Part shown: positions 54,828 through 64,000 of the stretch, piece after piece | Numbering within the stretch: position 1 is the stretch's first letter | How the letters are laid out: the number at the start of each line of letters is the position of its first letter | From: Phialophora verrucosa | Lineage: Eukaryota > Ascomycota > Eurotiomycetes > Chaetothyriales > Herpotrichiellaceae | Direction of reading: 5' to 3' | Assembly (NCBI GenBank): GCA_002099365.1 | Contig: MSED01000009.1 | Location: 1,922,001-1,986,000 of the forward strand | DNA: 64,000 nt | Made by a program: the position numbers and the translations under genes | The notes under the pieces: generated by a model | The model's input: only the letters and a program-made list of their open reading frames with translations | Database searches by the model: none | Told to the model about the DNA's origin: nothing

Positions 54828-56528
54828 ATGGCACTTCCTTGGGAGCTCCCGGCCAGGGTACCTCGTCAGTCATGGCTTGCCTGCAGCATCCTCGTCCTCA
54901 CCTCATGCGTGACCTCGACTGTCAGTATTATCATATCAAAGACGCCGTCACCCTTGAATGACGCCGCTGACATGATGCTCTTAGACACTTGGCTTTGACG
55001 GCTCGATGATGAACGGGCTGAACATCCTGCCTTCGTACACGGACTATTTCACCTTGACCACGGCCACGCTGGCACTCAACACGGCGTCGGTGTGGGTGGG
55101 CAGCTGCGTCGCGGGTTTCGGGTTCGCAAAAGTTCCGGACTGGATCGGTCGGAAATGGGCTCTGTTCGCGGGTGCGGTCATCACCATCATCGGCGTCATC
55201 CTCCAGACCGCCGCCCAGAACATAGCCATGTTTGTCGTTGCCAGGATCATCATCGGCATTGGAACCGGCGCCTCTTCCATTGCCGCTCCCGTGTACTTGT
55301 CCGAGACGGTGCCGGTCAAGCTGCGAGCCTTGTCGCTGGCCTTGCTGTATGACTTTTGGTATGTGGGTAAGTACTGTACATGATTCGTCGTGGAGCGAGC
55401 CGGGTACGGGAAACAACGGGTAATAGCTGACAACGATGAACAGGAGGGTTGATCGCCGCCGGTGTCACATACGGCACCGCAAAGATGGACTCGACTTGGG
55501 CCTGGCGCCTCCCGTCAGCCCTACAGGGTCTCTTCAGCCTTATGTGCATCATCCTCATTCCGTTCACGCCGGAGTCGCCTCGCTGGCTCCAGGGCCAGGG
55601 CCGCAGTCAAGAGGCTCTTTTGGCACTGGCCCAGACGCACTCCAACGGCAACATCGACGATCCTGCCGTGATGGTACAGTTTCGGCAGATCACCGACACG
55701 CTTGCCTTCGAAAAATCGTTTGAGAAGCCGACGTTCGTCAAGCAACTGGTCGACAGCTCGTCCACGCGCAGGCGCATCTTCCTGGTCTGCACTGTCGCCG
55801 TCTTCTCCATGCTGTCGGGCAACAACATCATCTCCTACTACTTCGGCACCATGTTGACGCAGGCCGGCGTCACCAACTCGACCACGCAACTGGAGATCAA
55901 CATCATCTTGAATGCCTGGTGTCTGGTCGTCTCCCTCGTCGGCACCGCTATGGCCGACAAGCTCGGCCGGAAATCCCTCGCCGCCATCTCAACCGGGCTG
56001 CTGACCATCTTCATCTTCATGGTCGGCGCCCTGACAAAGGTCTATGGGGATTCCGACAACAACTCGGGCATCTACGGCACGGTTGCCGCCATCTTCCTGT
56101 TCCAGGGAGCGTATAGCTTTGGCTGGACACCCCTCACGGTCCTGTACCCGCCCGAGGTCCTCAATTTTGCCATCCGCTCCGTCGGCATGGGTGTCTACAC
56201 CTTCCTCGTCAACGGCGTCGGCCTGATGGTGACGTTCGCCTTCCCTTTTGCGCTAGAAGCCATCGGGTGGAAGACGTACATGATCAATGGCGCCTGGGAC
56301 GTCCTCGAATTGGTCGTCGTCTTGGTCTTCTGGGTGGAAACCCGTGGACGCACGCTCGAGGAGATCGACGAGAACCTCGACGGCGAAGTCCATTCCGAGG
56401 CGCCAAAACTGCAGGCCATCCTTGGAGTCGCGCCGGAGGAGAGAGCCGAGATTGTCGATGCCTTGGAGTTGAGGAAGGACAAGGAGATTCTGGTCCAAGG
56501 CGAGGTCAGAGAAGTCACCAAGGTGTAA
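54828..56528 (+). CDS. MFS sugar transporter
   Basis: Exons 54828-54908, 54985-55366 and 55444-56528; introns 76 and 77 bp; 515 aa, the normal size of a 12-segment sugar/H+ symporter. Exon 1 ends in the first membrane helix (WLACSILVLTSC), rejoined to TLGFDGSMMNGLN of exon 2, which is typical of fungal lactose/hexose permease-like carriers. Signature loops are IGRKWALF (segments 2-3), PVYLSETVPVKLRA (after segment 4), FTPESPRWLQGQGR (after segment 6), DKLGRKSLAAIS (segments 8-9) and VETRGRTLEEIDENL (after segment 12). The sugar cannot be predicted. Its divergent DUF1479 neighbour and the downstream regulator suggest a small utilisation group. Confidence 0.94.
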
Positions 56529-57772
56529 GGCAAGGACGGCCGAGAACGTGAGGGCGCTGCCTGCCTGCCTGCCCGCCATCGTGTTGTCAATCTCCGCACC
56601 GGGGATTGGGGTCCTAGGACCTTTATGCCGTTATAGTCCTCTCTAGGATGTCGACACAAAGGTATAATAACAATGATGCTGAGTTGCTCGATACGTCCAA
56701 GGTCCCCGTTGGTCCTTGTCTGTTGTAAAGCCATCATGCCTCCGCTTGAGTGGCGAGTGTCTTACCCCTCCTATTTGAACTTTCAGGACAGCAGGAGCGG
56801 TTTCGATCTACACAGTATGTGTTGACTTGTAGGGAGAGCTCTCACGGGACCCATTGCCAAATGGAAGCAAACCGGGGAGTATTTCCTCGCTTTCTCACCT
56901 CGGTCTGTATGGGCCGATATCCGTGTTTGAGCTTTCCCGGTTGGTGGTCGGTCTGGTCCCGAGCGACGAAGTAAAGAAACCCTCGAGGTTGATCTGAAGA
57001 CTTCTAGAGAACTTTTGGAAGAGAATATCGTGCGTGCGTGCTGCTCGCCGTCCTAAGTCCCTCCTACGTCTTTACCGAACCCGCCAAAGGACCCGGCCCT
57101 ACGTCTCATGTACATAGTAGTAGGAGCGCGGCCTCCTGGGCCGGCGAGACGATAATGGGAATTTACTGTAATTGTAATTACCCTACCTTGTCGATGCAGA
57201 TGTCGAGGTTGCCGTTGCCGTTGGGGGGTGTTCGTTTTAAGGCGCACTCCGAGGTATATCTCAGCGTAGGCCCGCCGTGGTACTATATTTATACCTACAA
57301 TGTACGGAGTACTCCTCGCTGTGTGCTGCATGGCCATGATAGGCCTGCCTAGTTTGTGGTGGTTGAACGTGGCATGGCATTTTCACCAGCTTCTAGGGCA
57401 TTTTGGCCGTTTCGTGGACGCGCTTGTTTTGGTCCGCGTGATCTAGACGTAGAGAACTGTGGTTATTGGGAGAGCAGGAGGGCCCATCTTGGATGGTGAG
57501 AAGAATAATAGCTTTTCTGAGATTCGAGAGAAGCGTGGAGCATGGCTGATTCGGAAATGTACTCCCTACAGAGTCGGAATCAGAAATCGCGAGGCCGGAA
57601 GCTTAAAAGGCCGGCCGTGTGGCGTTTTCGTTCTGCCGAGGTGATACGTGGCATAGGTGGTATGGCACCGAGTACACCCATCTTCCGAGCCCCCTTGACC
57701 TCGCATTGTCGTGGATCGCCTCGGCGAAAAGCCATTCAGGATGAAGTACTGATTACTTGACCCTCGTTCGAT
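56529..57772. other. 1.2-kb spacer before the second regulator
   Basis: Transporter 3' end and regulator promoter; no gene recognised. Confidence 0.4.
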
Positions 57773-59877
57773 ATGTCAACCCAACAACCCTCGCCATCGC
57801 TCCCGGTGAAGAGGGCAACGGCTTGTGAATCCTGCCACAAGAGAAAAGTCCGTTGCGACCTCAACCTGCACGAGAGCACGCGCGAATGCTGCTCGAACTG
57901 CCGGGACTCACAGACGCCATGCTTGTAAGTCTGGGTGCTGATCGAACATTGGGAAAGCCTTGAAAGTTGACAATCACTATACAAGACCGCACACGAGGAA
58001 GCGCAGGCGTGTGGACTCGGAGACGGATGCGAGTCCGCGGTCCGTTGAGGTCAAGAAGGCGAGACCTCTCACGGACGGCGACGGGCCCGGGACGCCAGCC
58101 CAGCAGGCCAGCTATCTCGGCCGGAGCGACTACCTCACGGCCCATTTGGACATTGACGAGGATGATGCGACCCATTACCGTGGCCCCGGCCTACGGGCAG
58201 GCGCCTTCCATGCCTTCGAGGCCCGGATCAGGCGCAACGTGTCGTCGTTGGAGATTCCCCGAGGAACGCTAAGGCAGAGTCTGCTGAGGAACTTCCTGCA
58301 CTGGTGTCGTCCCTGGATGCCTCTCGTCAGTGAAACGGACCTTGAGAGGCTCGACGCCAGGAACCAAGACACGCTGCTGGTGACGGCAATGCTCGTGGCC
58401 GGAAGTATAGTTTCCTCGACGCCAGAGGTCGTGGAGCATGGGCGACGATGCTATCAGCGGGCAAAGGTGTTGTTCTACACCAATGCAGAGCAGAACCATC
58501 TGTACACCATCATGGCCACCATATTCCTGCAGTGGCTGAATCCGTCGGGCCCCGAGCATGTGTCCATCGACAACAGCAGCTTCTGGCTCCGGATTAGCGT
58601 CGCGCTGGCTCATCAGATGGGGCTTCATCGCGAGCCCGATTCAAGGATGGCTGAGGCGAAGCTGCGCCGGAGGATCTGGTGGACTTTGGTTGTAAGTGAG
58701 ACTGGTGGCTTGGCCTGCACCCTGAGCGCCTACACAGATGGACGGCGAGCGTCGCTAATGATCCGCGCGACAGTCCAGAGACAATCTCATCGCCACGAGC
58801 CACGGGCGCCCGAGGGCCATCAACGCCGAGGACTCGAATGTCCGACCTCTCCGCGTGGAAGACTTCGAAGGCGGCGACGACGACGCCCTTCTCTTCATGC
58901 AGTTCGTCCACATCACCTCCATCCTCGGAGACATGACGGAACATTACCGGCGTGGGACGCTCTCGGACCGCAAAAAGATCGACTTCGAGGACTCGCTTCG
59001 GGGGTGGCTCAACGCCCTGCCCTCGAGTCTCCGGCTGTATCATACCGATACCGAGACGGAGACCAAAACGTACAGGCTGACCGAGTACAACTTCAAGTTT
59101 CGCCAGTTGCACGTCCTGTACTTCACCGCGCTAATCATACTCTTCCGCCGCGACAACAAGGATGACGCGCCCGCGCCGGTCTCGCTACTAGCCGCGTCGT
59201 TTATCTCAGGCATTTTCGAGGAATATCTCACACACGAGGACATCCCGCACCTGTCTGTGACGTCAATCTTCTACCTCATGGTCGCGGCTCTGCTTCAGCT
59301 GTCGTACCAGCGATTTCCCTCCCTGGCCAGCCACCGGAGTGAGGAGATCGACATTATGCGGCTGTCACTGGACGGGCTGAAGAAGAGGTTCCCCTCCGCC
59401 ATCGGCGCCGAGAGGGTGGTCAATCAGATGATGAAGCAGTCGACCACGGTTTCAGACACACCACAATCGATTCATATGATCTTGACGCCTGAGGAGGCCG
59501 AGTTCTTCGCGTCCTTTGGTCCTGAGTTGTGCCGCCAATGGGGTTCGATCTTTAATCCTCGGGCAGTGGCGCCGGGTGCAATGGGTGGCTATGCCAGAGA
59601 GGGCACCGTTAACGTCAATCCTAATGGCATACTGACCTCGGCGATGGCAGGCCGAGGACACCAACAGGAACCTCAACTCGTTGGGCCATCTACAGGAGAA
59701 GTGGCTGGCCCCGTCCGTCCAGACTCACTGTGGGACAACGGTGGCGCGCTCCTCTTGCCTCAAGACGATGAGGATACTCTGTTCTCCAGCGAGCAAACGC
59801 TCGATACTGTCGGCCGCTGGTGGTGGGCGGACTGGGTGCCCGAAGCGGACTTGGATTTCTTCTCAAAGCCGTTGTGA
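57773..59877 (+). CDS. Zn(II)2Cys6 transcription factor
   Basis: Exons 57773-57924, 57986-58691 and 58774-59877; introns 61 and 82 bp, all with GTAAGT donors; 653 aa. The N-terminal cluster reads ACESCHKRKVRC, an 11-residue loop, CCSNC and RDSQTPC. An extra Cys precedes the fourth position. A basic stretch (HTRKRRRV) follows directly. The fungal-specific TF domain (about residues 120-400) includes LLRNFLHWCRPWMPLVSETD, FWLRISVALAHQMGLHREP, RRRIWWTLV and SRDNLIATSHGRPRAINAED. The last is only formed after the second intron is removed, which fixes its acceptor at 58773. It may control the transporter and DUF1479 genes, as zinc-cluster regulators often act locally; that is inference. Confidence 0.93.
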
Positions 59878-60996
59878 GGCTAGAGGGCACCTGGGCATGT
59901 AGGGTGCTGTTCCTGATTGTCAGCTGGCCTTAATAAGCGGCTCTTCTCTGATGCTGTGATGGTCTAGTATCGACATTGACATCGGCATTGACATTCCGGT
60001 GGCCTGTACAAAAGTCTTCTGAATCTCTCCTTCGAGTCTAGCTGGGTGAAACGCTGGCTACTAGGGCCGTGCCAGAGCAAAAAGGGAAAATCAAAGGGAA
60101 ACCAAGGAAACAGCGCGCCACAGACAACAACGTCGCAAGGGACGCCTAGATAAGTTTCGGTCGTGGACCCGGATTAGAGGTGCAGATGAGGTCAAGGTGA
60201 AGAGGACCAGATTAGAGGCACCAGTGAGGTCAAGTTGAATGAGAAGTGATTTCTACCCAGGGCAGAATATGATACTCTAGCTACATGTTTTGTTCCTGTT
60301 GTCGTCGCCAGCATACCCCGGTCATCATCGTACAGCGAGCTGTCATCCGTTAGGATAGTCTAGAGTCTAGGGTCTAGAGTCCACAGCATAGCATGTTGCT
60401 CAATAAATAGAAGGCGAGGAAGAGTGGAAGGAAAAGAGATAATCAGATCAAGCACTGGTTAATCCATTGCAGACATTAAGTATCAGCACATACGAGTACT
60501 TCACTATGGACCTTGTCCTCTCATCCGCCTTTTCATCCCCAGCAGCGGGTGCAGTTTGCCGCCTTCGCAACTTGCTATGCGTCGCTCGCCATTATGCCCG
60601 CCGCATACTGTGCAATATATCCATCCATGCATCCAGACATTATGTCATGGCTTTTTTGGTCGTAAGGAGTGTGTCTATCATCTGTTGGTCGTAAGGAGTG
60701 TGTCTATCATCTTTCAGTCGTAAGGAGCGTGTAGTTTTCTGTTCGTGTCGTTAGGGTTGTATGTATGATGGGTGTGCTCAGGTCGGTGTGCTGGTTCCAC
60801 GGCTGAGAGTTTCAATACAAGCGGGTACTGGCAAGCTGAGCAAGCGTCGTCCCGCAGCCGCCCCTTGGGTGAACCATAACTGGCGCCAAGGTGTGGAATC
60901 GACGTTGCAAGAATCGAAGTCTGAATTTTGATGTTGTTCTGGTTCCAGTCAAAGCATTTCTCAGCTTGGGGAAGGAAACTCGTCGCACACAATCAT
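59878..60996. other. Repeat-bearing spacer between convergent genes
   Basis: No gene. Near 60175-60240 a segment beginning GATTAGAGG...GAGGTCAAG is present twice, imperfectly. TCTAG-type words cluster at 60357-60382. The 29-bp repeat is listed separately. Confidence 0.45.
60658..60735 (+). repeat. 29-bp tandem repeat, about 2.7 copies
   Basis: Units begin at 60658, 60687 and 60716 with the core GTCGTAAGGAGTGTGTCTAT; the third is cut short. It lies about 260 bp beyond the stop of the Trp/Thr-rich gene, in its likely 3' region. Confidence 0.85.
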
Positions 60997-62901
60997 TTAT
61001 GCGAGGGCGACCAAGCCGACAAGACCGGCAACCAGAGCCATAGCGGGCTTGCCATTGCTGCTGGCAGCACCAGTAAAGGTGGCAACTGGGGGGGCAGTGT
61101 AGCTAGCGGGAGCAACGCTGGTGGCCTCGACCGGAGTGTAGGTCGCAGGAGCGACGGTGGTGCTCCACTCACCCCAGGTGGCAGCTGGAGATGGAGTGCT
61201 CTCAACAGGAGCAGGAACATATGAAGTTGAGACACTCGTTGGCGCCCAATCGCCCCAGACGGCAGAGGAAGAGACCGGAGCCGGAGCCGGAGCTGGGGCG
61301 GACCAATCTCCCCAGACTGAGGTTGAGACGGGGACAGGGGCGGGAGCTGCAGACGACCAGTCTCCCCAGACTGAGGATGAGACTGGAGCTGGAGCCGGAG
61401 CTGGAGCGGACCAATCTCCCCAGACTGAGGTTGAGACGGGGGCAGGGGCGGGAGCTGCAGACGACCAGTCTCCCCAGACTGAGGTGGTCACCGGGGCCGG
61501 AGCTGGAACTGTCGAGGTGGTCCCTGCGAGGAATTGTCAGATCATGTCAAAGTGCGACAGAAAGAAGAAATCCTCGTAGGAAGACAGTTATTTGGGGGAC
61601 ATGGGACACTCACAGTCACTCCAGACGTGCGTTGTCGTCTTAACAACGGGAGCGGTAGTCGTGCTGGTCCCTATCGATAGTTAGAAATCAATTCAACCGA
61701 TCGCCCCAATGACGCGACCTGTATTGATTAGATGGGGAGGAAAAGCTTACAGTCACTCCAGACGTGGGTTGACGTGACGGGGGTAGTGGTAGTGGTGGTG
61801 CTGGTCCCTATCGATAGAGTTAGAAATCAATTCAACCGATCGCCCCAACCAGGTCGTTGACGCGACCTGTATTGATTAGATGGGGAGGACAAGCTTACAG
61901 TCACTCCAGACGTGGGTTGACGTGACGGGAGTGGTGGTAGTGGTGGTGCTGGTCCCTATTGCAGAATTAGAAATCGGCTCAGAACAAAGTCCTAACCAGG
62001 TCTTTGATGTGACCTGTATTGGACGAGAAAGACAAGCTTACAGTCACTCCAGACATGCGTTGAGGTAGCAGGAGTAGTGGTGGTGCTTGAGGTGGTCCCT
62101 GTTAAGTAGTGAGAAATCAATTACGATGATTGTCCTAACCAGGCCTTTGGTGTGACCTATGGTTGAGAAGGGGCAAACTTACAGTCAGACCAGGTGACGG
62201 GAGCAGTAGTGGTGGTGGTGGTGGTAGTAGTGCTTGTTGTCCCTACTAAGTGGTTAGAATCCAATCAAGACGATGTCCTCTACAGGTCTTCCACGCGACC
62301 CGTATCGGAGGGGGAGGAAAACTCACAGTCAGACCAGGTGACGGGGGCAGTGGTGGTGGTAGTGGTGGCGGTGGTAGTAGGAGTGCTTGTTGTCCCTATT
62401 AAGCGGTTAGACCCGATCAAGGGAATCGTCCTCAACAAGGCTTGACGTAATCTATAGTCGAGAAGGGGTGAGACTCACAATCAGACCAGGTGACGGGAGC
62501 AGTGGTGGTGGTGGTGGTGGCGGCGGGGGTAGTTGTAGTGCTCGTTGTCCCTATAAGTGGTTAGAATCCAATCAAGAGGATGTCTTCTACAAGTCTTCCA
62601 CACGATCCGTATCGGAACGGGGGAGTGGGGGAAGAGCTCACAGTCAGACCAGGTGACAGGGACAGTGGTGCTGGAGGTGGTGGGTGTCGTTGCTGCTGTG
62701 AGAGACGTTAATGCTATACAAATTTGGACGGTTGCTTAGGTTTGCTTTGCCAGATATCTGTACAGCCGACGCCCAGGTCTGGCCTATACTTCTTGGCGAA
62801 GAGGACGACTTACTGGTGGTTTGGCTCCAATCACTCCAGGTGCTGCCAGTGCTGCCAGCGCTGGCAACGCCGACGACGGACAAGAACGTAGCAGCCTTCA
62901 T
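60997..62901 (-). CDS. Secreted Thr/Trp-rich repeat protein, probably GPI-anchored, with duplicated exons
   Basis: My ten-exon model: 62814-62901, 62642-62695, 62479-62550, 62327-62395, 62183-62242, 62042-62098, 61899-61955, 61751-61807, 61614-61670 and 60997-61523; 365 aa, in frame throughout. Exon 1 has a short signal peptide (MKAATFLSVVGVASA) then STWSDWSQTT. Each of the eight internal exons encodes a Thr-rich stretch ending in TWSD or VWSD. Every junction splits a Trp codon T|GG, so joining rebuilds WSDW. The last exon carries four or more SVWGDWS units with Ala/Pro spacers and no introns. It ends with a small-residue site (ASSNG) and a hydrophobic tail (PAMALVAGLVGLVALA), as for a GPI anchor. 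Likely an O-glycosylated cell-wall protein; no named domain recognised. Confidence 0.85.
61614..62695 (-). repeat. Tandem array of exon-plus-intron units (eight copies)
   Basis: The repeated DNA unit is one 54-72-bp exon with its 80-91-bp intron, about 143-163 bp in all. Neighbouring introns are nearly alike. Those at 61671-61750 and 61808-61898 share CCCCATCTAATCAATACAGG and GGGGCGATCGGTTGAATTGA, and end in CTATCGATAG. More distal units have diverged more, which suggests newer copies toward the 3' end of the gene. Confidence 0.88.
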
Positions 62902-64000
62902 GTTGAAGATGATTTGTGTTGCGGTTATGTTACAGCGAAAGCGTGAACAAGGGAAGCGAACGTTTGGAGCCTTAGCGAAGGAGCTCTGTGTAAAAAACGA
63001 GGGATGATCTGTTCAGTGACGGGCTGGACGAGTAGAAGAAGAGTTTCGCAGTCGCTTAATGGGATATGCGTGATTTTGTAGGACTGCACCTTGGAGGGCA
63101 CCTCTGCCCACTTTTCCTCATTCTCGCTCTTTGTTCGTAGTAGATTCTGTCATGCGAGTGTGGGTGTAGAGGTTGCTCTCCACTTGCTCTGTAGAACACA
63201 AGGCGTGAGGTTGCCGGGGATCTAGCAATGTGCCGCATCGTTCCCATGCAACCAAACCTGTTCCTCACAGCATCATGTCATAGTGGAGTAGACGGTTGGG
63301 CCGAGTGGATACAGAGAACTGCAAGGTCGTACTCGAATTTTCCCGGCCACGAGGAAGAAGCTAAGCGAAGGCACTTCGTATCCACCCAAAAGTTGAAGAG
63401 CTTGCCGCTAGTCGAACCTGGCAGTGTGTTTCTGGCGCTGAGAAGCCTTGTCTTTATGGAGGTTGCCGAGGCTCTGCAGCCAACCAGGTGAAAGGTTGGA
63501 GCAACGAGGGTGCACATCACTTTGGGCAGCGCTGGAAGGAAGATGCGAAAGAACCTGCTCTAGGAGCAGTCTGGAGTCAGGAGCCAGCAGTCAGCCCAAG
63601 CCACAGAGAATCTCTCCGATCGCGCTCCAAAGCAACAACCGTCTGTAGCTCACTCAACATTTTGAGGAAGGAGTACCGCGGCCCAAGATGTACAGGAATA
63701 GAGCAACCATAGCGGGAGCAGAGACATTGCCGACAACCGCAGTTCCGTGACGCTGTGAGCTGGTATTCTCCCAGATCATGGTGCAGCCATGACCAGGACG
63801 AAGAGCTTCGTGCCAATCGGTGCCTATCAATGTCAATCGGCTACCAATCGATTGGCAACAAACAAGCGCCGATAAAAATCGCCACTTGCGGAGTGCGTCG
63901 GGCTCGACTCGACCTTGGATGGACACCAGGTCCACAGGCTGGTGACAACCATGACGGAATAGTACCTCGTAGTGCAAGAGGCCGTCTTGCCTGTGTGCGC
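62902..64000. other. 3' edge, no gene seen
   Basis: Upstream region of the Trp/Thr-rich gene. Open frames are short and overlapping on both strands (for example 63654-63977 minus) and I recognise none. Confidence 0.4.

Noticed and set aside
61614..62695. Regularly spaced repeats as a CRISPR array
   Set aside because: Fungal gene with splice sites; the repeats are exon-intron units and no unique spacers of constant length occur.

Overview
The window is nuclear DNA of a filamentous ascomycete (Pezizomycotina). Genes are compact, and their introns are mostly 46-90 bp with GTANGT-type donors and CAG/TAG acceptors. The gene families fit: Clr5-domain protein, DUF6594 membrane protein, fungal APH-like protein, two Zn(II)2Cys6 regulators, an Htm1/EDEM mannosidase and a DUF1479 enzyme. 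Eurotiomycetes (for example Chaetothyriales) seems likely, but that is a guess from family content. I found no bacterial, viral or intact transposon genes, no CRISPR, and no tRNA or rRNA I could support. I rebuilt 25 protein genes. In every multi-exon gene the joined exons give a length divisible by three.

Region 1 (0.5-10.5 kb) is housekeeping. Four genes lie in tandem on the minus strand: the COQ1-like polyprenyl diphosphate synthase, an AMMECR1-domain protein, an ankyrin protein and the 3-ketoacyl-CoA reductase. The reductase is divergent from ERG28. ERG28 converges on galactose-1-phosphate uridylyltransferase with only 28 bp between stop codons. An F-box protein follows. Region 2 (10.5-24.8 kb) is looser. 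It holds a Clr5-domain protein, three unrecognised proteins, a DUF6594 membrane protein, a decapeptide-like 30-bp repeat, and one stretch (11.6-12.4 kb) with coding-like fragments I could not join.

Region 3 (24.8-44.8 kb) contains an APH-fold protein lacking two key acidic residues, an EDEM-type mannosidase, an NAD(P)-dependent reductase, the ER-lumen Hsp70 LHS1, the mitochondrial inheritance protein DML1 (misato), an HSPA12-like Hsp70, a carnosine N-methyltransferase-like protein and a PAC4-like proteasome assembly chaperone. EDEM and LHS1 both serve ER protein quality control and lie about 2.3 kb apart.

Region 4 (44.8-64 kb) opens with a 4.4-kb stretch without a convincing gene. A Zn(II)2Cys6 regulator follows, then a possible nutrient-use group: a DUF1479 enzyme divergent from a sugar-type MFS transporter, with a second Zn(II)2Cys6 regulator downstream. 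The last gene is the most unusual item in the window. It encodes a secreted, probably GPI-anchored Thr/Trp-rich protein, and its eight small internal exons are tandem duplicates together with their introns. Each exon is symmetric (phase 1-1) and each junction rebuilds the Trp codon of a WSDW motif. The last exon carries a similar repeat without introns.
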